Shown one piece after another: positions 8,508 to 17,172 of a stretch of 64,000 nt of DNA. Made by a program: the position numbers and the translations under genes. This DNA is from Ruegeria marina (GTDB lineage: Bacteria > Pseudomonadota > Alphaproteobacteria > Rhodobacterales > Rhodobacteraceae). The notes beneath the pieces were generated by a model. It saw only the letters and a list, made by a program, of their open reading frames with translations. It made no database searches and was not told where the DNA came from. The first letter of the stretch is position 1. Every line of letters begins with the position of its first letter. The stretch lies in NCBI RefSeq assembly GCF_900101475.1, contig NZ_FMZV01000005.1:62001-126000 (forward strand), given 5' to 3'.

Positions 8508-9113
8508 TCAGCGGCGCCGGTCGCGGCGCGCGCTCATCGGCTGGAAGGCCACGCCCACATGCGCCTCGCAATAGGGTTTGCCCTGCTGCACCGGCAGGCC
8601 GCAGAACCAAAAGTCGTCAGTCGCGGGGTCCCCCACCGGCCATTTGCAGGTGCGTTCGGTGAGCTCCATGAGCGTCAGTTTCTTGGCCTTTTTCTCGACC
8701 TCGTTGACCTTGGCCAGCGCCTCGGGGCTGATCTCGTTGGCCGAAGGCTGCGGTGGCAGCGGCTGGCCTGCCGGAATGATCTGCTTGCGCGGCGGAATGG
8801 GCTTGGCCTCGGCCGGCTGTGGATCGGCGGCCGCCGCCGCGGGGGCGGGGCGCGCAGGTTCCGTGCGCGGCACGGGTTTTGCCCGGACCTCGGGCTTGGG
8901 TGCGCTGGCCGCGGGCTTGTCCTTGACTTCGGGCTTGGCCGGTGCGGGCGCCGCCGCGGGGCCCGATGTACGGTTTGACAGACCCAGGCGGTGAACCTTG
9001 CCGATCACTGCGTTGCGGGTCACCCCGCCCAGTTCCTTGGCGATCTGGCTGGCCGACTGGCCATCGCTCCACATTTTCTTGAGCAGTTCAACGCGCTCGT
9101 CAGTCCAGGACAT
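8508..9113 (-). CDS. gcrA: GcrA cell cycle regulator
   Basis: Alphaproteobacterial transcriptional regulator that binds sigma70-RNA polymerase and activates promoters carrying methylated GANTC sites. The N terminus (MSWTDERVELLKKMWSDG, then SASQIAKELG and TRNAVIGKVHRLGL) is the helix-turn-helix; a long Ala/Pro/Lys linker (about residues 50-140) follows, and the C-terminal domain holds CKWPVGDP, FWFCGLP and PYCEAH. Length 201 residues is within family range. It is divergent from the ABC permease across a 133-bp gap containing one GANTC site. Confidence 0.96.
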   Translation of the reverse strand: MSWTDERVELLKKMWSDGQSASQIAKELGGVTRNAVIGKVHRLGLSNRTSGPAAAPAPAKPEVKDKPAASAPKPEVRAKPVPRTEPARPAPAAAAADPQPAEAKPIPPRKQIIPAGQPLPPQPSANEISPEALAKVNEVEKKAKKLTLMELTERTCKWPVGDPATDDFWFCGLPVQQGKPYCEAHVGVAFQPMSARRDRRR

Positions 9114-9246
9114 GTCAGCCTCTCAAAAGCGGGAAAAGCGGCCCCATGCGCTGTGGCCGCCTCCGGAATTCGTCTCAGCGCCCTATTCTAGCCACTGCGG
9201 CCCGAGTTACAAGGCACTTCGAATCGGATCGCGACAGGAGAATGGC

Positions 9247-10053
9247 ATGAACGGCAAGACGGTCGAACCCGGGGTCCGCCGCTTTGGGCGCATCAACTGG
9301 CTGGGGCTCTATACCCTTGCGGCGCGCGAGGTGATGCGGTTTCTCGTGGTCTGGACCCAGACCCTGCTGGCGCCGCTGGTGACGGCCGGGCTGTTCCTGA
9401 TGATCTTCACGCTCGCGGTCGGTTCGGGCCGGGGCGAGGTCATGGGCGTCCCCTTCCTGCATTTCCTGGCGCCGGGCATCCTGATGATGACGGTGATCCA
9501 GAACGCCTTTGCAAATACCTCGTCCTCGGTGGTGATCTCGAAGGTGCAGGGCAATATCGTTGACACTCTGATGCCGCCCCTTTCGCCGCTGGAACTGCTG
9601 CTGGGTTATCTGGCGGGCGCGGTGGCGCGGGGCGTGATCGTGGCCCTGGCCATAGCGGTCGCGCTGGCGCTGCTGCTGGGGCTGGTCGCGCAGCATCCGG
9701 TGCTGGCCCTGTTCTATGCCGCGCTGGGCGCGGCCTTCATGGGGGCGCTGGGGCTTGTGGCAGGGATCTACGCCAACAAGTTCGACCAGATGGCGGCGAT
9801 CACCAATTTCATCGTCACGCCGCTCGCGTTCCTGTCCGGCACCTTCTATTCGGTCGAGGTGCTGCCGCCTGCGCTTTGGTTCCTGAGCCACGCCAACCCG
9901 GTGTTCTACCTGATCGACGGGCTGCGCTTTGCGGTGATCGGCGCCTCCGACAGCCCGCCCGCGCTGGGGGCCGCGGTCTGCGTCGCCGCCACCTTCGCGG
10001 TCTGCCTGCTGGCCTGGTCGATGCTGAGGAAAGGTTACCGCCTGAAGGCGTGA
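9247..10053 (+). CDS. ABC-2 type transporter permease
   Basis: A 268-residue membrane protein of the ABC-2/NodJ-YadH group with about six transmembrane helices starting after residue 35; the conserved block near residue 190 (FIVTPLAFLSGTFYSVEVLP) is typical of drug, heme or polysaccharide exporters. ATG 9247 is preceded by CAGGAGAATGGC, a good ribosome-binding site. No ATP-binding subunit is adjacent: gcrA is divergent and an unrelated MFS gene converges 10 bp downstream. The substrate is unknown. Confidence 0.88.
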   Translation: MNGKTVEPGVRRFGRINWLGLYTLAAREVMRFLVVWTQTLLAPLVTAGLFLMIFTLAVGSGRGEVMGVPFLHFLAPGILMMTVIQNAFANTSSSVVISKVQGNIVDTLMPPLSPLELLLGYLAGAVARGVIVALAIAVALALLLGLVAQHPVLALFYAALGAAFMGALGLVAGIYANKFDQMAAITNFIVTPLAFLSGTFYSVEVLPPALWFLSHANPVFYLIDGLRFAVIGASDSPPALGAAVCVAATFAVCLLAWSMLRKGYRLKA

Positions 10054-10063
10054 TGCAAGGGCG

Positions 10064-11296
10064 TCAGGCGTCGGCCAGCGATCCCGGCTCCAGCGGGATG
10101 CGCGGCCGGCCCAGCCGGGGATGCAGCCGCGCGGCGATGGCAAAGGCGCCGAACAGCGCCGTGCCGCCGGCGACGAAGATGCCGGCCACCGGCGCCACCA
10201 TCAGTACAAGCCAGGCGGCGCCCGGCGTCATGATCCCCGAAACGTCGCGATAGCTGGAATAGATCGCCGACATCTCGGTCCGCTCCGAGGGCTTCACCGC
10301 CATCAGGAACGGCAGCCCGGCGCAGATGTCCAGCACGATCAGCCAGAACGATCCTAGCATCAGCACGATCGCGGCAAGCGGCGGCCAGCCGGACAGGAAA
10401 CCGGCTGCCGCGAAGCAGAAACCGGCGCCCGCAAAACCGGTGCGCACCGCGCTGCGCAGCGACCGCCGCTGCACCCAGCGCAGGATCAGCGGCGCCAGGA
10501 AGAGCATCCCGTTGGTGATCGAAAGCAGGATGCCGCCCACCTTGTCGCCCATGCCCGATTCAATGGAAAAGATCGGCAGGTAGACCACATAGACCCACCA
10601 GCCGCAGGACCGGATCATGGCAAAGAGATAGCCCGACACCAGCCGGGGCTGCGCGAAGAAGCGCGGCAGGAACGCGAGCGGATTGCGCGCCGGGCCGCGC
10701 GCGCGGGTGATCATCTTGCCATTGCCCATCCGCAGCATCCAGAACACCGCCAGCATGATCACCGCGGCCGCGCCGCTGATCACGAAGGGGGCAGGGGCCC
10801 AGAGTTCCATCAGCAGCACGCCCGCCATCGGACCTGCCGTCCAGCCCATCGCGCTGTAGAACATCCGGCTGGTCTCGCACCGGCCGAGATCCACCCGCTC
10901 GATGTAATCCAGCACATAGGCGTTGAAGCAGATGAAGCAGACCACGGCGGCCACCGCGTTGCAGGCGAGCGCGGCGACCACGGCTTCGGGCGTACCCCGA
11001 ACCGCCAGGACGGCGCCGATCACGAACAGCAGCGCGCCGACCGTATAGGACCAGCGGCGCGGCACGAAACGGATCAGGAAGGGCACCATCAACCCGGCCA
11101 CCAGCGACAGGACGCCGATCAGGAAATAGGCGAGAGACACGTTTTCGGCGCTGCCGAGCGCACGGTACATCACGAGCGGAAACACCGAGATGAGGATGCC
11201 GCGGACCACTGCCTCGAGCCCGGCAATTATGCCGAAATCCCGCACCGAGGGGGCGGGAGAATGGCGCACCCATTCGGGAATCCGGCGTTCATGCAT
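10064..11296 (-). CDS. MFS transporter
   Basis: A 410-residue protein with about 12 hydrophobic segments in two halves, the major facilitator superfamily layout. A basic loop RFVPRRW follows the second helix, similar to the MFS A-motif position. The central loop (about residues 200-215, KMITRARGPARNP) is basic and cytosolic. No residues point to a substrate. It converges on the ABC permease gene; its upstream region runs into a GC-rich repeat near 11416-11487. Confidence 0.8.
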   Translation of the reverse strand: MHERRIPEWVRHSPAPSVRDFGIIAGLEAVVRGILISVFPLVMYRALGSAENVSLAYFLIGVLSLVAGLMVPFLIRFVPRRWSYTVGALLFVIGAVLAVRGTPEAVVAALACNAVAAVVCFICFNAYVLDYIERVDLGRCETSRMFYSAMGWTAGPMAGVLLMELWAPAPFVISGAAAVIMLAVFWMLRMGNGKMITRARGPARNPLAFLPRFFAQPRLVSGYLFAMIRSCGWWVYVVYLPIFSIESGMGDKVGGILLSITNGMLFLAPLILRWVQRRSLRSAVRTGFAGAGFCFAAAGFLSGWPPLAAIVLMLGSFWLIVLDICAGLPFLMAVKPSERTEMSAIYSSYRDVSGIMTPGAAWLVLMVAPVAGIFVAGGTALFGAFAIAARLHPRLGRPRIPLEPGSLADA

Positions 11297-11453
11297 AATG
11301 GCAACCTTTGCTACAAAACGGGCTCAGCATCGGCATCACTGGGATCGCGGTCGCGAAGATTTGCGACACATCCGTCGCTCAAAGGCCAGCGCCGCGAAAA
11401 AACGGACCGTGATGCCGCAGGGGGCTCTGCCCCCGCGCCGCCCTCTGGGCGGC

Positions 11454-11487
11454 GCTCCCCCGGAGTATTTCTGACCAGAAAGAAACC
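11454..11487 (-). repeat. TTTC/GAAA hairpin repeat, copy 2
   Basis: Read on the minus strand it is TTTCTTTCTGGTCAGAAATA then CTCCGGGGG, a near-perfect TTTCTG/CAGAAA palindrome, followed by GC-rich stems GCCGCCC/GGGCGGC and GGGGGC/GCCCCC down to 11416. It lies 5 bp beyond the 3' end of the EamA gene. Confidence 0.75.
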
Positions 11488-11491
11488 GTAG

Positions 11492-12376
11492 TCAGCGTCG
11501 CGCGGCACGCCCTTCGCGCCAGGCCAGGACCAGGGCGCCGGTCAGGATGATGGCGGCGCCGGTCATGCTGATCGCGTCAGGGATCACGTCGAATGCGATC
11601 ATGTCATAGAGGGCGGCAAAGATCAGCGTGGCGTAGCTGAACGGCGCCACGAAGGAGGCATCCGCCCGCGCCATCCCGTTGACGAAACAGGCCTGGGCGC
11701 AAGCCATCAGCCCCCCGATTCCGGCCAGCGCCGCCCATTGGCCGGGCAGGGGCGGCTGCCAGACCGGCCAGACCGCGGCGCTGGCGATCGCCAGCCCCAT
11801 GGCGTTGTTGACCAGCAGGATCTGGATCGGCCGTTCCCGCCCCGAGAGCTTCTTGATGAAAATGAGTTCCATTCCCATCACGGCGGCCGCGGCGAGTGCC
11901 AGCAGGGCGGCGGGCTGGAAGCTGCCGGGCGCCGGCCGCAGCAGGATGAGCGCGCCACAAAGGGCAATCGCCGCCGCGCCCCAGCGCCATGGCCCAACCC
12001 GTTCGCCCAGCAGAGGGATTGCCAGGACCATTGCGAATACGGGATTTAGGAAGGCGATCGCCGTGGCATCGGACATCGGGATATAGGCGACAGCGGCAAA
12101 CATCAGGGTCACCCCGCCCCAACCGAAGGTGGTGCGGCCCAGATGCAGCCTCCAATGCGGCCGCGTCAGGCGGGGGCGCAGGGTCATCACCACGCCCCCG
12201 ATGGCCAGGAAGGCAAACAGGAAGCGGCCGTGGCTGATCTGCAGGGCCGGCAGTGCCGGCCCCAGCGTGCCGGTTCCCAGCGCCTTGGCCAGCAGCGTGG
12301 TGCCTGCGATGAACGCCGTGGCGGCAAAGATCAACGCGGCGGCCAGCGCGGGGTTTTGCGGTTTCGCTTCGAACAT
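11492..12376 (-). CDS. EamA/DMT family transporter
   Basis: A 294-residue protein with ten predicted membrane segments in two EamA repeats (about residues 12-145 and 155-285). The first repeat ends MSDATAIAFLNPVFAMVLAIPLLGE, a typical EamA pattern; the second has FSYATLIFAALYDMIAFDV. Members export amino acids, nucleotides or metabolites; substrate cannot be assigned. It is a single gene flanked by a hairpin repeat downstream and divergent from the arginine leader region. Confidence 0.87.
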   Translation of the reverse strand: MFEAKPQNPALAAALIFAATAFIAGTTLLAKALGTGTLGPALPALQISHGRFLFAFLAIGGVVMTLRPRLTRPHWRLHLGRTTFGWGGVTLMFAAVAYIPMSDATAIAFLNPVFAMVLAIPLLGERVGPWRWGAAAIALCGALILLRPAPGSFQPAALLALAAAAVMGMELIFIKKLSGRERPIQILLVNNAMGLAIASAAVWPVWQPPLPGQWAALAGIGGLMACAQACFVNGMARADASFVAPFSYATLIFAALYDMIAFDVIPDAISMTGAAIILTGALVLAWREGRAARR

Positions 12377-12694
12377 GCGCCAGCGGTGACCGAGTACCGC
12401 GCGCTTGACAAGAGGAAACGATGGGTCCGGCTGGTGTCGTCAGCGAGGCGCAAGGGCGGCGCGGCGCGATTTGGTGCGCGCCGTGCCGCGAATGGCGCCC
12501 ATGATCACCCGGACGCGACTGCGGGGAATTCCGTTACCAGCGTGTCGAGGCGCTGGTGGCCAGGGGCATTCCCGGCATCTTTGCCCGCCGGACGTGGCGA
12601 CTCGACCGCTGCGCGTGGCCGGATTGCCATTTTGTTGCATGCGACCCTCCAAAAGGGGTTTTCTTTGCGCGAATCCTCCGTTATGGAGCGCGCC
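12377..12694. other. Intergenic region upstream of argD leader; possible gene remnant
   Basis: About 318 bp without a confident gene. Frame 1 from about 12505 to 12640 shows high GC3 and protein-like composition, but no start fits well, a TGA interrupts it at 12502-12504, and the frame then crosses the leader peptide, so it may be the relic of a decayed gene. The promoter for argD should also lie here, though no clear -35/-10 pair was seen. Confidence 0.35.
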
Positions 12695-12748
12695 ATGATC
12701 AAACTCGTCCATATCCTGTCCCTTCGACGCCGACGTGCTGCCGCCTGA
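12695..12748 (+). CDS. Putative arginine leader peptide (17 aa)
   Basis: A short ORF, MIKLVHILSLRRRRAAA, 115 bp before argD. GGAG at 12685-12688 sits 6 nt from the ATG, a very good ribosome-binding site. Four consecutive Arg codons (CGA CGC CGA CGT, 12725-12736) lie just before the stop, the layout of an attenuator peptide where ribosome stalling senses charged tRNA-Arg. A GCCGC/GCGGC stem overlaps its stop codon and more stems follow before argD. The match between the codon run and the downstream arginine pathway is the main argument. An in-frame ATG at 12683 lacks a ribosome-binding site. No homologue was checked. Confidence 0.62.
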   Translation: MIKLVHILSLRRRRAAA

Positions 12749-12863
12749 GCGGCCTCTTGATCCATGCGCGCCCGTGTTTTCCGCGCATATCCCGTTACAG
12801 ACATTGACCTGACCGCCCCGCTATGCCCTGCATCGGGGATAACCATCAGACAAGGATGATCCC
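12739..12863 (+). promoter_or_regulatory. Candidate attenuator/translational control region of argD
   Basis: Three stems follow the leader peptide: GCCGC/GCGGC around its stop codon (about 12740-12753); ATGCGCG (12764-12770) with CGCGCAT (12782-12788); and CCCCG plus ATGC (12816-12826) with GCAT plus CGGGG (12830-12838). A fourth option pairs GGGAT at 12836-12840 with ATCCC at 12859-12863, which would enclose the argD ribosome-binding site (AAGGA near 12853). No U-run follows any stem, so translational or Rho-dependent control seems likelier than intrinsic termination. Confidence 0.45.
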
Positions 12864-14051
12864 ATGATTCCGTCCGTCCTGCCGACCTATAACCGCGCGC
12901 CGCTTAACTTCGTGAAGGGCGAAGGCGCCTGGCTGACCGAGGCGGACGGCCGACGTTTCCTCGACCTCGGCTCGGGCATTGCGGTGAATGCGCTGGGCCA
13001 TGCCCATCCGGCATTGGTCAAGGCGCTGACCGACCAGGCCCAGAACCTGTGGCATGTTTCCAACCTCTACCAGATCCCGCAACAGCAGGCGCTGGCCGAC
13101 AAGCTGGTGGAGCATACTTTCGCCGACACGGTATTCTTCACCAATTCGGGCACCGAGGCCTGCGAACTGGCGGTCAAGATGGCGCGCAAGTATTTCTACG
13201 ACAAGGGCCAGCCCGAGCGTGTCGAGATCCTCACCTTCGACGGCTCGTTTCATGGCCGGTCCTCGGCCGGCATCGCCGCCGCTGGCTCGGAAAAGATGGT
13301 CAAGGGGTTCGGCCCGCTGCTGCCCGGTTTCGTGCATCTCACCTTCGGCGATCTCGACGGCGTGACCAACGCGATCACCGACAAGACCGCCGCGATCCTG
13401 ATCGAGCCGGTGCAGGGCGAGGGCGGCATTCGCCCCGTCCCCGATGCCGAGCTGAAGGCGCTGCGGCAGATCTGCGACGATCACGGCCTGCTGCTGATCC
13501 TCGACGAGGTGCAATGCGGGATGGGGCGCACCGGCAAGCTGTTCGCGCATGAATGGGCGGGCATCACACCCGACATCATGATGGTCGCCAAGGGCATCGG
13601 CGGCGGCTTTCCCCTGGGTGCCGTGCTGGCCACCGAAGAGGCCGCTTCGGGCATGACCGCGGGCACGCATGGCTCCACCTATGGCGGCAACCCGCTGGGC
13701 TGCGCGGTGGGCTGCGCGGTGATTGACCACATCACCGCCCCGGCCTTTCTCGAAGGCGTCAACCGCAAGGCAGGGTTGCTGCGGCAAAAGCTGGAAGGCC
13801 TGGTCGCCGACCACCCGGAGGTGTTCGAAGAGGTTCGCGGCGCTGGCCTGATGCTGGGGCTGAAATGCAAGGCGTCCAACCTTGACGTCGTCAAGGCCGG
13901 CTATGACAATCTGGTCATAACGGTGCCTGCTGCCGATAACGTCATTCGCCTTCTGCCGCCCCTGACGCTGACAGAGGACGACATTGCACAGGCCATGATC
14001 CGCCTCGACAAGGCCGCCGCACAGGTTGAAGAACAGCTCGCAACCTCCTGA
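12864..14051 (+). CDS. argD: Acetylornithine/succinyldiaminopimelate aminotransferase
   Basis: PLP-dependent class III aminotransferase making N-acetylornithine from N-acetylglutamate semialdehyde. The 395-residue protein has NSGTEACELAVKMARKY near residue 95, the cofactor-binding LILDEVQCGMGRTGK near 212-226 and the PLP lysine in MMVAKGIGGGFPLGA near 240. Start ATG is preceded by AAGGATGATCCC. It heads an arginine gene run with argF 90 bp downstream, with the leader peptide upstream probably setting its expression. A hairpin repeat sits between argD and argF. Confidence 0.96.
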   Translation: MIPSVLPTYNRAPLNFVKGEGAWLTEADGRRFLDLGSGIAVNALGHAHPALVKALTDQAQNLWHVSNLYQIPQQQALADKLVEHTFADTVFFTNSGTEACELAVKMARKYFYDKGQPERVEILTFDGSFHGRSSAGIAAAGSEKMVKGFGPLLPGFVHLTFGDLDGVTNAITDKTAAILIEPVQGEGGIRPVPDAELKALRQICDDHGLLLILDEVQCGMGRTGKLFAHEWAGITPDIMMVAKGIGGGFPLGAVLATEEAASGMTAGTHGSTYGGNPLGCAVGCAVIDHITAPAFLEGVNRKAGLLRQKLEGLVADHPEVFEEVRGAGLMLGLKCKASNLDVVKAGYDNLVITVPAADNVIRLLPPLTLTEDDIAQAMIRLDKAAAQVEEQLATS

Positions 14052-14056
14052 CCTTC

Positions 14057-14082
14057 ATCTTTTCGAAAATACTCCGGGGGAG
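14057..14082 (+). repeat. TTTC/GAAA hairpin repeat, copy 3 (diverged)
   Basis: TCTTTTCGAAAATACTCCGG followed by GGG; the hairpin core is the palindrome TTTTCGAAAA. A GGGGGC/GCCCC element follows to about 14121. It lies inside the argD-argF gap, so if it terminates transcription it does so only partly. Confidence 0.6.
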
Positions 14083-14141
14083 TTGCGCATGGCGCGACGG
14101 GGGCAGCGCCCCATCTCCCGGGCAGACGAAAGTCCAACGCC

Positions 14142-15068
14142 ATGAATCACTTTCTCGACATCCACAAGACCGACGCTGCCGACCTGCGCGCCATGATCGA
14201 CCAGGCGGGTGCCATGAAAAAGGCCCGCCTCGGCCGGCCCAGGGCCGCGCCCGATGACACGCAGCCGCTCAAGGACCGGATGGTGGCGCTGATCTTCGAG
14301 AAACCCTCGACCCGGACCCGCGTGTCCTTCGACGTTGGCGTGCGCCAGATGGGCGGGCAGACCATGGTGCTTTCGGGCAATGACATGCAGCTCGGTCACG
14401 GCGAGACCATCGCGGATACCGCCCGCGTGCTCAGCCGCTACGTCGACATGATCATGATCCGCACCTTCGACGAGACGGTGCTGACCGAGATGGCCGAATA
14501 TGCCGATGTTCCCGTCATCAACGGGCTGACCGACCGCACCCATCCCTGTCAGATCATGGCCGACGTGCTGACATTCGAGGAGCACCGCGGCCCGATCGCC
14601 GGCAAGAAGGTGGTCTGGACCGGCGACGGCAACAATGTCTGTTCCTCCTTCCTGCATGCCGCCGGTCAGTTCGGCTTCGATCTCACCTTCACCGGCCCGG
14701 CCCAGTTCGACCCCAAGGAAGAGTTCGTGGGCTTCGCCCGCCGCAAGGGCTCGACGATCGTGATCGAGCGCGATCCCTACAAGGCGGTCGAGGGCGCCGA
14801 TCTGGTGGTGGCCGATACCTGGGTGTCGATGCATGACGCGCAATCGGCCAAGGAACGCCGGCACAACCTGCTCAGGCCCTACCAGGTCAATGCCGAACTG
14901 ATGCGCCACGCCAAGCCGGATGCACTCTTCATGCATTGCCTGCCCGCCCACCGCGAGGAGGAAGCGACCTCCGAGGTGATGGATGGCCCGAACTCTGTCG
15001 TCTTCGACGAGGCGGAAAACCGGCTGCACGCGCAAAAGGCGATCATGCGCTGGTGCCTGGGGGTCTGA
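14142..15068 (+). CDS. argF: Ornithine carbamoyltransferase
   Basis: Makes citrulline from ornithine and carbamoyl phosphate; a cytoplasmic trimer. The 308-residue sequence has the carbamoyl-phosphate loop [12 protein letters not shown] near residues 52-63, the HPCQ motif in [11 protein letters not shown] near 131, and the ornithine-side MHCLPAHR near 266. It follows argD by 90 bp with a hairpin element between, and precedes argC by 86 bp, so the three are probably co-transcribed at least in part. Confidence 0.97.
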   Translation: MNHFLDIHKTDAADLRAMIDQAGAMKKARLGRPRAAPDDTQPLKDRMVALIFEKPSTRTRVSFDVGVRQMGGQTMVLSGNDMQLGHGETIADTARVLSRYVDMIMIRTFDETVLTEMAEYADVPVINGLTDRTHPCQIMADVLTFEEHRGPIAGKKVVWTGDGNNVCSSFLHAAGQFGFDLTFTGPAQFDPKEEFVGFARRKGSTIVIERDPYKAVEGADLVVADTWVSMHDAQSAKERRHNLLRPYQVNAELMRHAKPDALFMHCLPAHREEEATSEVMDGPNSVVFDEAENRLHAQKAIMRWCLGV

Positions 15069-15154
15069 TCTCGCGCCTGCGCAACCTGAACCAAACCGAT
15101 GGCCGGACTCGGCCAGATCATCGCATACCCACTCCTCAACACGGGGGACTGAAC

Positions 15155-16072
15155 ATGACACACAAGGTCTTCATCGACGGCGAGGTCGGCACCACCGGCC
15201 TCCAGATCCGCGCCCGGCTCGAAGGGCGGGACGATATCCGTCTCGTCACCCTGGGCGAGGCCGAGCGCAAGGATACCGGCGCGCGGCTGGCCGCCTTTGC
15301 CGAGGCCGATGTCGGCATCCTTTGCCTGCCCGACGCGGCGGCGGTCGAGATCGTGGCGCAACTGGCTGGCACCGGGACCCGCCTGATCGACGCCAGCACC
15401 GCGCACCGGGTCGACCCGGACTGGGTGTTCGGCTTCCCCGAGATGGACAGCGGCCTGCGCGACCGGATCGCCAGCGGTCAGTTCGTCTCGAACCCCGGCT
15501 GCTATTCCACCGGCGCCATTGCGCTCTTGCACCCGCTGGTCAAGCGCGGGCTGATCGCCGCCGAAACGCCGCTCGCCATCAATGCCATCAGCGGCTATTC
15601 CGGCGGCGGCAAGGCGATGATCGCCGAGTTCCAGAGCGGCCAGACCGACGGCCCCTTCGTTTATGCCACCGACCAGCGGCACAAGCACCTGCCCGAGATC
15701 ATCGCGCATGTGGGCCTGTCGCGGCGGCCCGTCTTCGTGCCCTCGGTCGGCCCCTACGAACAGGGCATGATCGTGCAGGTGCCGCTGCCCTTCCTGGAAC
15801 CGGGCGAGAGCGCCGGCCTGCACGCGGCCCTGGCCGAGCATTACGCCGGCAGCGCCTTCGTGTCGGTCGTCAAGCCGGATCACTACGGCGCCCGGATCGA
15901 CCCGCGCCGCCTGAACGATACCAACCGGCTGGAACTGTCGGTGCATGGCAATCCCGACACCGGCGGCGCGGTGCTGATCGCCCTGCTCGACAACCTGGGC
16001 AAGGGCGCCTCGGGGGCGGCGGTGCAGAACCTCAACATCATGCTCGGGCTCGATGAAACGCTGGGCCTCTGA
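15155..16072 (+). CDS. argC: N-acetyl-gamma-glutamyl-phosphate reductase (type 2)
   Basis: Reduces N-acetylglutamyl phosphate to the semialdehyde with NADPH. At 305 residues it belongs to the shorter ArgC class; the start MTHKVFIDGEVGTTGLQIR carries the nucleotide-binding loop and the catalytic cysteine lies in NPGCYSTGA near residue 115. The start at 15155 follows GGGGGACTGAAC. A longer frame upstream overlaps argF and is a shadow. Position downstream of argF completes three of the arginine steps in one stretch. Confidence 0.95.
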   Translation: MTHKVFIDGEVGTTGLQIRARLEGRDDIRLVTLGEAERKDTGARLAAFAEADVGILCLPDAAAVEIVAQLAGTGTRLIDASTAHRVDPDWVFGFPEMDSGLRDRIASGQFVSNPGCYSTGAIALLHPLVKRGLIAAETPLAINAISGYSGGGKAMIAEFQSGQTDGPFVYATDQRHKHLPEIIAHVGLSRRPVFVPSVGPYEQGMIVQVPLPFLEPGESAGLHAALAEHYAGSAFVSVVKPDHYGARIDPRRLNDTNRLELSVHGNPDTGGAVLIALLDNLGKGASGAAVQNLNIMLGLDETLGL

Positions 16073-16169
16073 CCAACGCCTCCCGAGACGCGGCCGACCA
16101 GCAGCTTGACCAGTTGCGCGGCTGTCTTGGCACGCGCATGATGCGCATTGTCAAGCGAGAGAGGAAACC

Positions 16170-17159
16170 ATGCGGATCGTCATCGCCGGTGCGGGCAGCA
16201 TCGGCTGTTTCTGTGGCGGGTTGCTGGCGGCCGGAGGGCATGCCGTCACGCTCTGGGGGCGGGACCGCGTGCTGGACCAGATCCGGGCCCACGGGTTGAC
16301 GGTGACAGATTTCTCCGGCCTCGAACGGCATATCGCCGTCGATGGTCTGACATTGGCGGAGGATCCGGCCTGCCTGTCCGACGCGGAAGCGGTGATTGTC
16401 ACCGTCAAGACACCCGCGACCGCCGGCATCGCCGGCGATATCGCAACCCATGCTCCCTCTGTCGTGCCGGTGGTGTCTTGGCAGAACGGGGTTGAAAACG
16501 CCCGGATCCTGCGCGCGGCCATGCCGGGGCGCGACCTGCGCGCGGGCATGGTGCCGTTCAACGTGGTGCCCGCGGGCGCCGGTGTCTGGCACCGCGCCAG
16601 CTCCGGTGACATCGTGATCGGGCCCGGTCCGGGGAGGCTCGGCCCGGCCTTGTCTGTGTCTGGGTTGCCGGTGATCGAAAGCGCCCGGATCGAGGCGGTG
16701 CAATGGGGCAAGCTGGTGGTCAATCTCAACAACGCGCTCAATGCGCTGTCGGGGCTGACGCTGGTGGAACAACTCGCCGACCGCGACTGGCGCCGCCTGA
16801 TGGCCGACCAGATGGCCGAGGCGCTGGGCGTGCTGCGCGCTGCGGGTATTGCCGTGGCTTCGACCACGCCGCTCCCGGTCTGGACCAGCCCGCATATCCT
16901 GCGCTTGCCGACCCCGTTGTTCCGGCGCATCGCGGCCCGTATGCTGACCGTCGACCCCGCCGCCCGCACCTCGATGGCCTATGACCTGCTGGCAGGACGG
17001 ATGACCGAGATCGACAGCCTGCAAGGCGAGATCCTGCGTCTTGCGCAAGCGTGGGACCGGCCCGCGCCGCTTGCCGAGCGCATTACCGGACTTGTCCGCC
17101 GGGCCGAAATGGCAGGCCCCGGTTTGCCCGGACTGACCCCGCAGGACATACGCGGCTGA
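16170..17159 (+). CDS. 2-dehydropantoate 2-reductase (ketopantoate reductase family)
   Basis: An NADPH-dependent reductase of the PanE/ApbA family, 329 residues. The N-terminal Rossmann loop is GAGSIGCFCGG at residues 7-17; WQNGVEN near 109 and the lysine in WGKLVVNLNNALNALSG near 181-197 are family motifs of the active site. ATG follows GAGAGGAAACC. Ketopantoate reduction for pantothenate/CoA is likely, but many paralogues act on other 2-oxo acids, and no pan genes are adjacent. Confidence 0.85.
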   Translation: MRIVIAGAGSIGCFCGGLLAAGGHAVTLWGRDRVLDQIRAHGLTVTDFSGLERHIAVDGLTLAEDPACLSDAEAVIVTVKTPATAGIAGDIATHAPSVVPVVSWQNGVENARILRAAMPGRDLRAGMVPFNVVPAGAGVWHRASSGDIVIGPGPGRLGPALSVSGLPVIESARIEAVQWGKLVVNLNNALNALSGLTLVEQLADRDWRRLMADQMAEALGVLRAAGIAVASTTPLPVWTSPHILRLPTPLFRRIAARMLTVDPAARTSMAYDLLAGRMTEIDSLQGEILRLAQAWDRPAPLAERITGLVRRAEMAGPGLPGLTPQDIRG

Positions 17160-17172
17160 ACAGGTCCTGTGC

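Noticed and set aside
12505-12846. 113-codon minus-strand ORF over the argD leader region
   Set aside because: No ribosome-binding site, basic low-complexity composition, and it overlaps the better-supported leader peptide.
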